A DNA stretch of 64,000 nucleotides from Bacteroidaceae bacterium (GCA_021768245.1 JAETNO010000012.1:1-64000); one strand, 5' to 3'. Shown: positions 8,315 through 18,470, counted from the stretch's first letter. Notes: generated by a model not told the origin, from the letters alone. A program made the numbers and translations.

Positions 8315-8367
8315 ATATCAGCTATTTTAAATAGTTTCTTAATCTATATCATTAACATTATTGATAA

Positions 8368-10899
8368 TCAATATGACAGATTCACATGGTCAAGCCACAG
8401 TGTGCTTCCGACTGATGCCGCTTCCTGAGCGTTAGGAACAGTAGGAACCGAGGCAGTTTCTTCCGAAATAGAGCCTATGGAATGAGATGAGGCAAACATC
8501 ACCCTGATTCCTGAAGCCTTAACTCCGAAACGGTCATAACTGAGTTGCGCGCTGAATGCAGTGTAACTGTTTGCAACCGGAAGATAGACTTTCCCCGAAG
8601 CAATCACCTCCTCACGTCCGTCAACCTTCCCGTAAACTTCCACAATAGCGAGTCCTGCATCTGACGGGTCGTTTTCAGACGGATTATATTTATAATAACC
8701 GTTAAGCGACACAGGGCGTGAACCCCATGGCACGATATCATTGTATCTTTCTGTCATTGTCGTCGGGTCGAAAGCATATGACCCGAGAAACAGTTTACCG
8801 GCCGCACGCGACGAGATGCGCGGAATTATCGGGGAATAATTCAGATAAGGCTCACCGGTCTGGGTATAGTCGGGAATCCTCTCCCCATCGACATCAAAAG
8901 CCACGCTACGGAGACAAGTGGCAAAACTCCCGCTATGCACATCATCCATGACGACATAGACCGAAGGCTGCATATACCAAGTGTTTCGGTTAGCCGAGTG
9001 CATATTGAAAGTCTTGGCGTTAGTATTTGCCCAGTCTTTCGGCACCTGCAAATTGAAATCCTTATGGTTTTGCCAGTTAAAAATCGCCACCACCGTCTGG
9101 GAATAGCGTCCGCCACTTGGCATATTTGAATATGACGGGCCATCGCGGCGCTCTTCAAAACCGAAATTCGGCAACTGCTGCACACTTTCGGTCGTGAAGG
9201 CCTGCGGAGCTGTGAAATCATCGCTTGCGGGGACATCCATCATCGTCGATGTCAACCTATAGGAAGAAGAAGGGGAAAGGCCTGTCAAGGATATTATACC
9301 GTTTTCAGAATCGCGCGACAACACACTGCCCCTTTTTCCGTCAACATATAGATAAAGCCTTTTTGTCACCAGGTCAACTATCTCTTGGTCAGAGGCATCT
9401 ACTTTGACGAAGGCATAGGTTGCAAACGGGTCAATTTCAAGAGAGAATTCGGGCATTACCCGTTTCAGAGTGAATGTGGCCCGTGGTTCATCGCAATAGA
9501 CAAGGCGCCCGTTGACAGGAGCACTCCCGTCGGGAATCGCAAACCTTACAATGAAAGAGCCGTCGCCATTGTCGACGATTGACGTAATCTGTGCGGTATC
9601 CCACGCCCCGTCGTCGGAACGCAACTGAACCGCCACATGCGATGCGAAGTCAATCGCCGATGATTCTACTGTCACCGAGGCCTCCGGCGCTCCGACCATA
9701 ACGTCGGGGGTAAGCATAATCTCGACACCTACCGGCGTAGTCTCCACCCTCAGCATTGTCGGCGGCCCTACGCGGCCCTGCATATCGACCGCACTCAGTC
9801 CGAAAGTCGAGATGGACTCAAGGGCTGTTAGATATGAAAGATTGCCTAAAAGGCCTGTGAAATCCACGTTCATACCCGTTGACGAGCCACTCCATTCCAA
9901 ACCGAGGCTGCGAATCAGCGTCTCTGTTTCCCCGGAAAGATTCATAAGGTCGACATACTCAGGAAAGTTCCGCTCACGAAGGGACGGAGAATTCGTCGAC
10001 AGATATAGATGGCGTAGAGGAGATGATGATGTTACCGTAGCCACTACAGGCTCCACCGGGTTATCTCCTTCGGGGAGCAAGAGGGTCGCGTCGGTGCTCC
10101 ATCCGCTAGTCGATATAAGAGGGGGTACTGCCGAAAGGAATTCCTCCGTAAGCTCCACACTGTTACTCTCGCCGGCAAGAGAGCAAGTGACGACAGGGAT
10201 ATCCCCGTTAAAATCAAGCCCTATCTTATATTCATAAAGGCAGGCGTTTTTTGCATCGGCTACGGAAAAAGCCTCAAAACCGGCAATGCGACCGTCGGGA
10301 AGAGTAAGATTAAGAATCAACGAGGTATTTCCCGGAGTCAGATAGAGCATACGTTCCTCTGAAGGGCCATATTCAAAATATCCTCCACCATCGGAATGGA
10401 GAAAGGCTTTGACCGATGAAAAATAATCGACGAGGGGAGCATCGAAACTTACAGTCGACACCGTGCTGACAAGCCCGAGCGTCACGCACTCGTCGACATG
10501 ACGTCCGGCGAGGACTTCAGGCATAATCCGCCCGCGATAGTCAGGCATATTGTAACCTTCCAACGAATAGCCGTAGGTGGCATCAATCTGATATTCTCCG
10601 ACAAAGTAGCGCTGAGCTTCGGGAAAATCGTCGAAAGACTCCCACGTATGGGAATAATTTCCGAACAGAGCCTGCATGCGCACCGCAATCTCGCTGTCGG
10701 CAGGGCGATAGGCCATGACTGACTCTACCGTCGAACCATCAGGATAATGGAGAGTATTGTCTACCTCCACACTCAATGACAAGGTGCCTGTAGTGTTATT
10801 GGCGATATCCTTATCGTCAGAACAGGCTGTCGATGTCAGCAGCACGAGACAGGCCGCTGTCATAGCCGTGACCTTAAAATGGCGGAAGCCTTTATGCAT
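8368..10899 (-). CDS. Large surface lipoprotein with DUF4493 and C-terminal carbohydrate-type (PCMD-like) domain
   Basis: An 843-residue protein with a signal peptide and lipobox (LVLLTSTAC), followed by acidic SDDKD, which favours export to the cell surface in Bacteroidota. The first 250 residues resemble DUF4493: TGTLSLSVEVDN at the start, then repeated beta-strand pairs. The middle holds fibronectin-like beta segments (ITSIVDNGDGSF, GLSPSSSYRL). The final 250 residues start at LPNFGFEE and run through the WYMQPSVYVVMDDV region, resembling the putative carbohydrate metabolism domain that closes many Bacteroides surface proteins. It probably binds a glycan or serves as an adhesin; no enzyme motif was found. 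The ATG at 10899 was chosen because the signal peptide begins there. Confidence 0.7.
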   Translation of the reverse strand: MHKGFRHFKVTAMTAACLVLLTSTACSDDKDIANNTTGTLSLSVEVDNTLHYPDGSTVESVMAYRPADSEIAVRMQALFGNYSHTWESFDDFPEAQRYFVGEYQIDATYGYSLEGYNMPDYRGRIMPEVLAGRHVDECVTLGLVSTVSTVSFDAPLVDYFSSVKAFLHSDGGGYFEYGPSEERMLYLTPGNTSLILNLTLPDGRIAGFEAFSVADAKNACLYEYKIGLDFNGDIPVVTCSLAGESNSVELTEEFLSAVPPLISTSGWSTDATLLLPEGDNPVEPVVATVTSSSPLRHLYLSTNSPSLRERNFPEYVDLMNLSGETETLIRSLGLEWSGSSTGMNVDFTGLLGNLSYLTALESISTFGLSAVDMQGRVGPPTMLRVETTPVGVEIMLTPDVMVGAPEASVTVESSAIDFASHVAVQLRSDDGAWDTAQITSIVDNGDGSFIVRFAIPDGSAPVNGRLVYCDEPRATFTLKRVMPEFSLEIDPFATYAFVKVDASDQEIVDLVTKRLYLYVDGKRGSVLSRDSENGIISLTGLSPSSSYRLTSTMMDVPASDDFTAPQAFTTESVQQLPNFGFEERRDGPSYSNMPSGGRYSQTVVAIFNWQNHKDFNLQVPKDWANTNAKTFNMHSANRNTWYMQPSVYVVMDDVHSGSFATCLRSVAFDVDGERIPDYTQTGEPYLNYSPIIPRISSRAAGKLFLGSYAFDPTTMTERYNDIVPWGSRPVSLNGYYKYNPSENDPSDAGLAIVEVYGKVDGREEVIASGKVYLPVANSYTAFSAQLSYDRFGVKASGIRVMFASSHSIGSISEETASVPTVPNAQEAASVGSTLWLDHVNLSY

Positions 10900-10942
10900 C
10901 GTTGACTGTGATGAATTTGAAAAAATTAAATGGGAGGAGAGG

Positions 10943-11776
10943 CTACAAATCCACATGGTCAGCGCGGAGAGGAATATTAAGGAATATCTCGGCCAGTTCC
11001 GTAAATTTATCCGGGTTCTCAGTGGTCATGAATTCACATGTGCCACCTTTGGTGCAAACTGAGTCAATTTCAGGATGGCGTTTGAGATAGTCGGCGAGAC
11101 TTGCGGCCACCAGCTCTCCCTGGGTCACGACCGCAGCCCGCTCCCCTACCTGACGGCGGATTTTGTCGATAAGCAGAGGATAGTGGGTGCATCCGAGCAC
11201 TACGGTATCAGTCTCCGGCTCTTCACTGAAAAGTTCCTCTACATATTTCTCCACAAAATAATCAGCTCCGGGGCTGTCATACTCACGGTTTTCAACAAGC
11301 GGAACCCACATGGGACAAGCCACGGATACCGTGCGGAACTGAGGGAAGAATTTCGCGATTTCAATGTCGTAGGTACCCGAGCTTATTGTGCCGGGCGTTC
11401 CGAGAACCCCTATATTGCCATTCTTGCTAATAGAGCCAAGAGCCTCTACCGTAGGGATAATCACACCGAGCACTCTCCGCGAGATATCCCACGAAGGTAG
11501 GTCCTTCTGTTGAATCGAACGAAGGGCCTTGGCGGAAGCTGTGTTGCATGCCAGAATCACAAGATGGCATCCACGGGCGAAAAGTGACTCCACAGCCTGA
11601 CGGGTGAATTGATAGACCACATCAAACGAACGCGTGCCGTAAGGAGCGCGAGCATTGTCGCCAAGATAAAGATAATCATACTGAGGCAGGCTCTTGCGAA
11701 TCTCTTTAAGAATCGTCAAGCCGCCATAGCCTGAATCAAAGACACCGATAGGACCCGGTGATGCTGGAAATTTCAT
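10943..11776 (-). CDS. murI: Glutamate racemase
   Basis: A 277-residue cytosolic enzyme that interconverts L- and D-glutamate for peptidoglycan. Both catalytic cysteines are present, in ACNTAS (about residue 75) and GCTHYP (about residue 190). The N-terminal GPIGVFDSGYGGL and GDNARAPYG segments are characteristic. ATG 11776 is the best start; an ATG at 11785 and a TTG at 11788 are also in frame. It lies downstream of nuoN on the same strand, separated by a strong hairpin, and 43 bp upstream of the DUF4493 lipoprotein gene. Confidence 0.95.
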   Translation of the reverse strand: MKFPASPGPIGVFDSGYGGLTILKEIRKSLPQYDYLYLGDNARAPYGTRSFDVVYQFTRQAVESLFARGCHLVILACNTASAKALRSIQQKDLPSWDISRRVLGVIIPTVEALGSISKNGNIGVLGTPGTISSGTYDIEIAKFFPQFRTVSVACPMWVPLVENREYDSPGADYFVEKYVEELFSEEPETDTVVLGCTHYPLLIDKIRRQVGERAAVVTQGELVAASLADYLKRHPEIDSVCTKGGTCEFMTTENPDKFTELAEIFLNIPLRADHVDL

Positions 11777-11790
11777 ATTAAACATCAATT

Positions 11791-11846
11791 TATTAACTAT
11801 CTCCGACTGTGCAGGCTAAACGCTCCACAGCCGGAGATAGTTTAAT
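11791..11846 (-). terminator. Hairpin between nuoN and murI
   Basis: A stem of about 20 bp pairs 11791-11811 with 11826-11846 (core CTATCTCCG/CGGAGATAG), closing a loop of about 14 nt. It lies 15 bp beyond the nuoN stop. The A/T-rich flanks give only a short T-run in the minus direction. It probably ends or attenuates the long nuo-atp transcript before murI. Confidence 0.65.
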
Positions 11847-11861
11847 ATCTGTTGTCACTTA

Positions 11862-13304
11862 TCAGCCTACGACTGTAAGCAGATAATCGTAGAAGTAGCT
11901 TACGATACCGAGACCGATTATACCGGCAACGCATACCCACATGCCGAGACGTTCCGAACATGCCGAACGGAATGTTGCGATGGGCTGCTCGCTGTCGTTG
12001 ATAAACATCGCCTTGACCACCAAAAGATAATAGTAGAGCGAAATGATGGTATTGATGAGGGCGATGAGCACGAGCACATACAGGGCAGCGGAATCGGTGC
12101 CGTTGAGAGTCGAGGTAAACACGAAGAACTTGCTGAAGAATCCTGCAAACGGAGGAATACCCGCGAGCGAGAACATTGCAAGCATCATTGTGAACGACAG
12201 GCGGGGATTCGTCTTGTAGAGACCATTGTAGTCGGTCATGTCAACCTTTCCGGTGGCATTTTCAATGGCTCCTATAACCCCGAAGGCTGCAAGATTGGAG
12301 AAAATGTAGACCAGGGTATAGAACATGAGAGCGGAAATTCCCATCGCATTGTCACCCACGATAGCGAGCATTATATAGCCGGCCTGAGAGATTGAAGAAA
12401 ATGCGAGGAAACGCTTCATGTTTGTCTGACGGATGGCGAAAAGGTTACCGACAGTGATGGTCAGGACAATCAATGCGTAGAGCATCCATTCCCATGCATC
12501 GGCATAGAAAGCTCCGAACACCTGGGTCAGCACCACAAGGAAAGCGAAAGCCGCAGAACCCTTTGAGATAACCGACAGGTAGGAGGTGACAGAAGTCGGT
12601 GCTCCCTGATAGACATCGGCAGTCCAGAGATGGAAAGGCACAAGCGAAATCTTGAAACCGAAACCTGCAATGACAAAGGCGAGGGCCACTGCAAGCATGA
12701 CGCCCATCTGTCCCATAAGTCCGATGGCGATACCGTCATAGTAGAGTGTACCCGCGAGACCGTAGACAAACGAAAGGCCCATCAGCAGGATTGCCGAAGA
12801 GAAGACTGCGGTCAGGACATACTTGATGGCTGCCTCATGGCTCTCATAGCGATGCTTGTCGAAAGCGACAAGGGCACAGAGGGGAAGGGAGGCTGTCTCA
12901 AGACCGATGATGAACATAAGGAAGTGACGGCTCGAAATCATCAGATACATACCGAGAAGCGTCAGGAGGGTCAATTCATAGAATTCACCCCGGCGCACGG
13001 CGACAAATTCTGAATTAGTCCATTTGAGTGACTGTATGAGCACAATCAGAGTGCCGACATTGAGAATATTCTTTATCGCCACCAGCACGGGAGAGGTAGC
13101 GTACATGCCGGCGAAAGCTTCCGTTGCCGGCGCATGTGAAAGGAAAAATCCGTAGGCGGTCTGCGCAAGCATGAAGATGCAGGCGATATAGGGAACCGCC
13201 TTAGCCGATTTCTTATCTGCGAAAGTGTCGGTAAGAAAGACTAATAGGAATACGATTAACAGTCCTATTTCCTGCTTCAGTGCTAAAAATTGTGAGTAAT
13301 CCAT
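11862..13304 (-). CDS. nuoN: NADH-quinone oxidoreductase subunit N
   Basis: Membrane subunit of complex I, 480 residues, about 14 transmembrane helices. It carries the antiporter-like fold with the conserved glutamate in FIIGLETASLPL and the lysine/histidine helices KYVLTAVFSSAILLMG and KISLVPFHLWTADVY. It forms one of the proton-pumping units of the membrane arm. It is the last gene of the 18-gene nuo-atp block, 17 bp after nuoM, and is followed by a hairpin. The length is normal. Confidence 0.95.
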   Translation of the reverse strand: MDYSQFLALKQEIGLLIVFLLVFLTDTFADKKSAKAVPYIACIFMLAQTAYGFFLSHAPATEAFAGMYATSPVLVAIKNILNVGTLIVLIQSLKWTNSEFVAVRRGEFYELTLLTLLGMYLMISSRHFLMFIIGLETASLPLCALVAFDKHRYESHEAAIKYVLTAVFSSAILLMGLSFVYGLAGTLYYDGIAIGLMGQMGVMLAVALAFVIAGFGFKISLVPFHLWTADVYQGAPTSVTSYLSVISKGSAAFAFLVVLTQVFGAFYADAWEWMLYALIVLTITVGNLFAIRQTNMKRFLAFSSISQAGYIMLAIVGDNAMGISALMFYTLVYIFSNLAAFGVIGAIENATGKVDMTDYNGLYKTNPRLSFTMMLAMFSLAGIPPFAGFFSKFFVFTSTLNGTDSAALYVLVLIALINTIISLYYYLLVVKAMFINDSEQPIATFRSACSERLGMWVCVAGIIGLGIVSYFYDYLLTVVG

Positions 13305-13320
13305 TGCTATTAATCCTGTA

Positions 13321-14826
13321 TTAATTCAAACCTAAGACGGTGAAGATTTCGGGACTGAAAGTGAACTTGATAAGGTCGACGAAGAAATTGGGGAAGAAAC
13401 CTATAGCGGCCACACATACGATGAGGGCGGCTGTCGAGGTGCGTTCCCACCATTTCGCATCAGTCAGCGACATATGATGCTCGTCGTAGACAGGGCCATA
13501 GAGCAGCTTGCCGACAACGCGGAGAATATAGACCGCAGTGGTGACGATAGAGCTGCATGCCACGATTACGAAGATGCGGTGGAAGAGGTCGGCATGCTGG
13601 AACGAACCTACGAAAATGGTCATTTCAGCTACGAAACCGGAAAGACCGGGAAGACCGAGCGACGCCATACCCGCAATCACATAGCACACGGAGAGATAAG
13701 GCAGAATCTGCATCATGCCCCCCATCTCACGGATATCACGAGTGTGAGTGCGACCGTAAATCATACCGATGAGGGCGAAGAAGAGTGCCGTCATAAGACC
13801 GTGGGAGAGCATCTGCATGATTGCACCGGTCATAGCCGTCGTGTTGAGCATAAGGATGGCGAAAAGCACGAGTCCGCAGTGGCTCACCGAAGAATAGGCA
13901 TTGATATACTTGAGGTCGTTCTGCACACATGCGCTGAAAGCACCGTAGACAACGGAAATACCGGTCAGAATAATGAATATCCATGCCAGTTCGTGGGCTG
14001 CCTGCGGCATCAGGTAGATTGCCACACGGAAGCAGCCGTAGCCTCCGAGTTTCATTAGCACACCTGCGTGGAGCATCGAGACCGCAGTCGGGGCCGAGGC
14101 ATGACCGTCGGGCGACCATGTATGGAAGGGGAACATGGCACCGAGCACACCGAATCCCACGAATGTCATCGGGAAGAGGAATGTCTGCCAACCATGGGAA
14201 ATGGCACCGTTACGGGCGATTTCAAGGATGTTCCATGTGAGGGGCTGACCCTCGGGTGCTGAATGATAGTATATACCTATGAGACCGAGCATCAGGAATG
14301 CGGAACCGCCCATGAGCATCAGCGTGAGCTTCATGGCAGAATAGTTCTTGTTTCCGCTGCCCCACACACCGATAAGAAGATACATCGGGATGAGAGCCAC
14401 CTCATAGAACATGAACATCGTGAAGAGATCAATCGAGATGAAGAAGCCGTAGACACCTGTCGAGAGGAGCACGAGCCAAAGGAAGAATTCCTTTGGCTGA
14501 GGAATCTCCCACGAAGCGAAGCTGCCTGTGATGAGAATAACTCCCGTCAGTATGAGCATGGCGATCGAGATGCCGTCGACACCGACTGCGAGATGGATAT
14601 TGAGCGGGGCGAACCACTCCCAGGAGTCAACCCACAGCATGGGGTCGGTCACACCAGCATGGCGCAGCCCGATATAGTCAATCAACAGCCAGATTGAAAG
14701 AGCCGTCAACGCAACCGAGCCTGTGACGGCCACAGCACGAATCTGCTGGATGTTCCGGCAAAGGAATAACCCTAACAACATAATTAGGGGAATTACCACG
14801 AAGTAAATTAATATATTGGAAAACAT
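13321..14826 (-). CDS. nuoM: NADH-quinone oxidoreductase subunit M
   Basis: Antiporter-like proton-pumping subunit of complex I, 501 residues, about 14 membrane helices. MFMFYEVALIPMYLLIG holds the pumping glutamate, and the PFHTWSPDGHASAPTAVSML signature of the MrpD/NuoM family is intact. It lies 32 bp downstream of nuoL in the nuo-atp block. No truncation or unusual insertion was seen. Confidence 0.96.
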   Translation of the reverse strand: MFSNILIYFVVIPLIMLLGLFLCRNIQQIRAVAVTGSVALTALSIWLLIDYIGLRHAGVTDPMLWVDSWEWFAPLNIHLAVGVDGISIAMLILTGVILITGSFASWEIPQPKEFFLWLVLLSTGVYGFFISIDLFTMFMFYEVALIPMYLLIGVWGSGNKNYSAMKLTLMLMGGSAFLMLGLIGIYYHSAPEGQPLTWNILEIARNGAISHGWQTFLFPMTFVGFGVLGAMFPFHTWSPDGHASAPTAVSMLHAGVLMKLGGYGCFRVAIYLMPQAAHELAWIFIILTGISVVYGAFSACVQNDLKYINAYSSVSHCGLVLFAILMLNTTAMTGAIMQMLSHGLMTALFFALIGMIYGRTHTRDIREMGGMMQILPYLSVCYVIAGMASLGLPGLSGFVAEMTIFVGSFQHADLFHRIFVIVACSSIVTTAVYILRVVGKLLYGPVYDEHHMSLTDAKWWERTSTAALIVCVAAIGFFPNFFVDLIKFTFSPEIFTVLGLN

Positions 14827-14857
14827 ATCGTTACTATAAATTTCAGCTGTTAGAGTA

Positions 14858-16804
14858 TCAGAGAACGCACACTGCTACGATGAGACCGAGCACAACGGCG
14901 CCCATGAGATACCACCAGATATACATCTGCACCTTGCCGCTCTGGAAGCCTTTGATTGCAACAGAGGCCTTGTTTGTGATAAAGGCGAGACCGTCCATCG
15001 TACCGTCGATTATATGACGGTCAAACCATGCGATTGGCTTGCAGATGCCGTCGAAAATAATGCGGCGGGTGATAAAGAGATAAATCTCGTCCCAATAGAA
15101 GCGACGGTGGGCGGCAGTCCAGAGCCAGCGGCAGGAATCGGCCATGCGCTTGGGTCTGTCGTTTTTCTTCGCGTAGAGCCAGCCGGCAAATATGATTGAG
15201 ACTACGGCGATTCCCATGCTGAGGCCTGCGATAGCCCAGTTGATATGAATCTGGTATTCATGACCGTCGAAAGTCACAAACTCTCCGAAGTGGATGAAAC
15301 CGGCAACTGTCGACACAAGTGCAAGGAATACGAGCGGGAGGCTCATTGCCAGGCCCGGGTCGTGGGGACGGTGTCCGTGATGCTCTTTCTCATAGTCGGG
15401 ATTGTCCCACCAGAATACGAGGAAGTACATACGGAACATATAGAAAGCGGTCATAGCGGCCACCATCATCATCCATATGCCCCAGAAAGTGCCGTTTGCG
15501 AAGCAGGCTGCAAGAATCTCGTCCTTCGACCAGAAGCCGGCGAAGGGGAAAATGCCCGCAATGGCAAGACAGCCAATCAGGAAAGTGATGTGGGTGACAG
15601 GCATGTATTTGCGCAGACCACCCATGGCTGTGTAGTTGTTGGAATGTACGGCATGAATCAACGCACCGGCTCCGAGGAAGAGCAAAGCCTTGAACATTGC
15701 GTGGGTGAAGAGATGGAACATGGAAGCCATGTAGCCGAGACCTTCGTGGATTGCCACATTATTGCGTGATGCCACTCCGAGCGACACCATCATGAACGCA
15801 ATCTGCGAAATAGTGGAGAAGGCGAGGATTCGCTTGATGTCAATCTGGGCGCAGGCTACCATGGCGGCATAGAAGGCGGTGGCAGCTCCGACAACGGTGA
15901 TAAACATCAGGGCCGCATCCTCAAGCATATAGAGCGGGAAGAGACGGGCAACGAGATAGACACCGGCCACAACCATTGTTGCCGCATGGATAAGAGCGGA
16001 AACCGGAGTCGGACCTTCCATCGCGTCAGGGAGCCATATATGGAGCGGGAGCATGGCTGACTTCCCCATACCGCCGGTGAAGATGAGCACGAGCGCCCAG
16101 GTCAGGGCCGATGCACCGAGGAAGCTTGCGCCTTCGAATGAAGCAAGCACACCTGCGGGATTCTGGGTCATAGGAAGGAAGTCGAGCTCACGGGTATAGA
16201 ACGAAAGCACGAGAATACCGATGAGGAAACCGAGGTCGGCAAAGCGGGTCACGATAAAGGCCTTCTTACAAGCTGACACTGCTGAGGGCAGAGTGTAGAA
16301 GAAACCGATGAGAAGGAATGATGACGCACCCACAAGCTCCCAGAAGATATACATCTGAAAAATGTTGGTGGCCACCACGAGTCCGAGCATCGAGAAGCTG
16401 AAGAGCGAAAGGAAAGCGTAGTAACGCTGGAAACCTTTCTCCCCGTGCATATAGCCGAGCGAATATACATGGACCATGAACGATATTGTCGGAATGACAA
16501 TGAGCATCATGGCTGAAATCGGGTCAAGCAGGAAACCGAGCTTGATTGCGAGCGAGGGGGTGAACTGCAACCAGGTCTGGTCGAAAATCACGGCCTGCAG
16601 ACGGTTGGTGCCGTCGATAAACGCAGGATTGCCCGAGAAATAATAAGTGAACGCCGTGTAATATGAAAGAATCAACACGGTTCCCATGCCGAGCGTACCG
16701 AGGGTGCCGGCGAGTTTATGGCTCATCTTCACGCCCACCAAGCCGAGGAAGATGAACATGAACAGCGGAATCGCCAATATAAGAATAGGTATCGTAATAT
16801 CCAT
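14858..16804 (-). CDS. nuoL: NADH-quinone oxidoreductase subunit L
   Basis: Largest antiporter-like subunit of complex I, 648 residues, with about 16 membrane helices and the long C-terminal lateral helix region. IFWELVGASSFLLIGFFY and PLHIWLPDAMEGPTPVSALI are the expected proton-channel signatures. A histidine-rich loop, EKEHHGHRPHDPG, lies at about residues 475-490. It follows nuoK by 10 bp. It completes the distal part of the membrane arm. Confidence 0.96.
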   Translation of the reverse strand: MDITIPILILAIPLFMFIFLGLVGVKMSHKLAGTLGTLGMGTVLILSYYTAFTYYFSGNPAFIDGTNRLQAVIFDQTWLQFTPSLAIKLGFLLDPISAMMLIVIPTISFMVHVYSLGYMHGEKGFQRYYAFLSLFSFSMLGLVVATNIFQMYIFWELVGASSFLLIGFFYTLPSAVSACKKAFIVTRFADLGFLIGILVLSFYTRELDFLPMTQNPAGVLASFEGASFLGASALTWALVLIFTGGMGKSAMLPLHIWLPDAMEGPTPVSALIHAATMVVAGVYLVARLFPLYMLEDAALMFITVVGAATAFYAAMVACAQIDIKRILAFSTISQIAFMMVSLGVASRNNVAIHEGLGYMASMFHLFTHAMFKALLFLGAGALIHAVHSNNYTAMGGLRKYMPVTHITFLIGCLAIAGIFPFAGFWSKDEILAACFANGTFWGIWMMMVAAMTAFYMFRMYFLVFWWDNPDYEKEHHGHRPHDPGLAMSLPLVFLALVSTVAGFIHFGEFVTFDGHEYQIHINWAIAGLSMGIAVVSIIFAGWLYAKKNDRPKRMADSCRWLWTAAHRRFYWDEIYLFITRRIIFDGICKPIAWFDRHIIDGTMDGLAFITNKASVAIKGFQSGKVQMYIWWYLMGAVVLGLIVAVCVL

Positions 16805-16813
16805 AGGGCGTGA

Positions 16814-17125
16814 TTAATTTTTCATTTTAGTTGCGTCGCGGACGTCGATGTTTTTACTTACCCTGAAAAGGTTGATGATGATTGCGATTGCGAGCGCGGT
16901 CTCTGCGGCGGCAATTGCGATGCCGAAAAGGGTAAACATCCAGCCCTCCATCGAATGGGGGAAGAGATAGCGGTTAAAGACCACGAAGTTGATGTCGACT
17001 GCGTTGAGCATCAGTTCAAGCGAGATGAGCATGGCAATCATGTTGCGACGCGTCAGGAAACCGTAGACGCCGCAGCAGAACATCACGAGCGCCGGGACGA
17101 GATACCAAATCAATGTAATATCCAT
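16814..17125 (-). CDS. nuoK: NADH-quinone oxidoreductase subunit K
   Basis: A 103-residue three-helix subunit of the complex I membrane arm. The segment ISLELMLNAVDINFV contains the conserved membrane glutamate needed for proton translocation, and a second glutamate is in AAAETALAIA. Length and motif order match the family. It lies between nuoJ (18 bp upstream) and nuoL (10 bp downstream). Confidence 0.95.
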   Translation of the reverse strand: MDITLIWYLVPALVMFCCGVYGFLTRRNMIAMLISLELMLNAVDINFVVFNRYLFPHSMEGWMFTLFGIAIAAAETALAIAIIINLFRVSKNIDVRDATKMKN

Positions 17126-17142
17126 GGTGTGGTTGAGTGTGA

Positions 17143-17658
17143 TTAGCGTTTACGGGCGATGACTACGCCACCGATTATACATGCGAGCAAGAGCACACTG
17201 ACTGCCTCGAAGGGAAGAAGATATTGCTCATGACCGGTCCCGAGCATGGCCTCACCGATGCGGTGCATGGTGGGATTTTCCATCGAAGGGAGCGAGGTAA
17301 AGATGTCGGCGCAGCGCGAGCAGAGGGCCCATCCGCAGGCTCCTGCGGCGGCCAACGCCCCGACAAGGCCGAGGACTTTCTTTCTGGAGGCCAACTGTTC
17401 GCTATTGTCGCCGGGATGCGTGGTTAGCAGGATGGCAAACACGAATAGCACCACAATACCGCCGGCATAGACCGCAATCTGTACCGAGCCGAGAAACTCA
17501 TAGTCGAGTTTGAAATAGAGGGCTGCGGTTGCAAAAAGGACGAAGAGCAGATATGTGGCCGCACGCAGGATTTTGCGGGTGGTGACAGTCAGCACGGAGA
17601 AGATGACAATCGACAGGGCGATTATCCAATAAAAGATTGTACTTCCTACTGATTCCAT
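17143..17658 (-). CDS. nuoJ: NADH-quinone oxidoreductase subunit J
   Basis: A 171-residue complex I membrane subunit with five predicted helices. ALYFKLDYEFLGSVQIAVYA is the conserved NuoJ segment, near the pi-bulge helix, and GGIVVLFVFAILL follows it. A moderately variable periplasmic region (residues about 100-140) precedes the last helix LLLACIIGGVVIARKR. It lies 16 bp after nuoI. Confidence 0.95.
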   Translation of the reverse strand: MESVGSTIFYWIIALSIVIFSVLTVTTRKILRAATYLLFVLFATAALYFKLDYEFLGSVQIAVYAGGIVVLFVFAILLTTHPGDNSEQLASRKKVLGLVGALAAAGACGWALCSRCADIFTSLPSMENPTMHRIGEAMLGTGHEQYLLPFEAVSVLLLACIIGGVVIARKR

Positions 17659-17673
17659 ATACTGTGATAGTAA

Positions 17674-18417
17674 TTAATTTTCTTTTTGGCGTTGGGCTTT
17701 GAGCGCGGCGGCTTTTTCGAGGGCTGCACGTATCTTGGCTTCCTTCACAGGGTCGCCGGCAGCAGCGGCAAGAGCCTTGGCAGCGGCATCGTTGGCAGGA
17801 GCGGCTGCCTTTGCGGTGTCCGCCGGAGACTCAGCGCTCTTTGCAGCGGGAGCTGCCCCTGCTGCGGCCTTTTTCGCTTCGGCAGCGGCCTTCGCGGCGG
17901 CTATCTTTGCCTCTTTCTCAGCCTTCATGCGGGCAATCTCCTCGGGAGTGGGTTGCGGTTCCTCTTTCTCGGGAAGATAATTAAGCAGCTTGACCAGCTT
18001 ACCACGGGTAAAGACGGCCTGCTCGAAATCGTTGGAGAATTCAAGGGCATCGGTCGGACAGTTGGTCACACAGAGCTGGCAGAACGTACAGCTTCCGAGG
18101 TCATAATGATACTTGTCGAGTTTCTTTTTCTTCTTTCCGTCCCAAGTATCCACGGTCTTGATGTCAAGCGAGATTGTGGAGTTGGGGCACACACGCTCGC
18201 AAGTACCGCAGGCTATACACTTATGGTTGCCCTGGTCGTCATACTTGAGGGTCAGGACAGCGCGGAAGCGGTCAGCCACGGGGAGATTGTCGCGGTTGTC
18301 GGGATACTCTTCGGTGATTTTGGGGGTGACAAATTCTTTACCGGTCACCTGCATGCCTTTAAGAAGACTTGCAAGGCCGGAACCAAGATTTGAGAAATAG
18401 TCTTTTACACTTCCCAT
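17674..18417 (-). CDS. nuoI: NADH-quinone oxidoreductase subunit I with a long alanine-rich tail
   Basis: Iron-sulfur subunit of the complex I connecting arm, 247 residues. Two 4Fe-4S motifs are complete: CIACGTCERVCP (about residue 67) and CTFCQLCVTNCP (about residue 110), which carry clusters N6a and N6b. The family usually ends soon after the second motif. Here about 95 extra residues follow LNYLPEKEEPQPTPEE: a charged, alanine/lysine-rich low-complexity tail (for example KAAAEAKKAAAG). The gene restarts the nuo series directly after atpG, 53 bp downstream, with no visible promoter in that gap. Confidence 0.93.
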   Translation of the reverse strand: MGSVKDYFSNLGSGLASLLKGMQVTGKEFVTPKITEEYPDNRDNLPVADRFRAVLTLKYDDQGNHKCIACGTCERVCPNSTISLDIKTVDTWDGKKKKKLDKYHYDLGSCTFCQLCVTNCPTDALEFSNDFEQAVFTRGKLVKLLNYLPEKEEPQPTPEEIARMKAEKEAKIAAAKAAAEAKKAAAGAAPAAKSAESPADTAKAAAPANDAAAKALAAAAGDPVKEAKIRAALEKAAALKAQRQKEN

Positions 18418-18470
18418 GTTTTATAGATAACAGTTTTTTATTTCTTGGATGAGTGTTGAGGGCGCATTCG

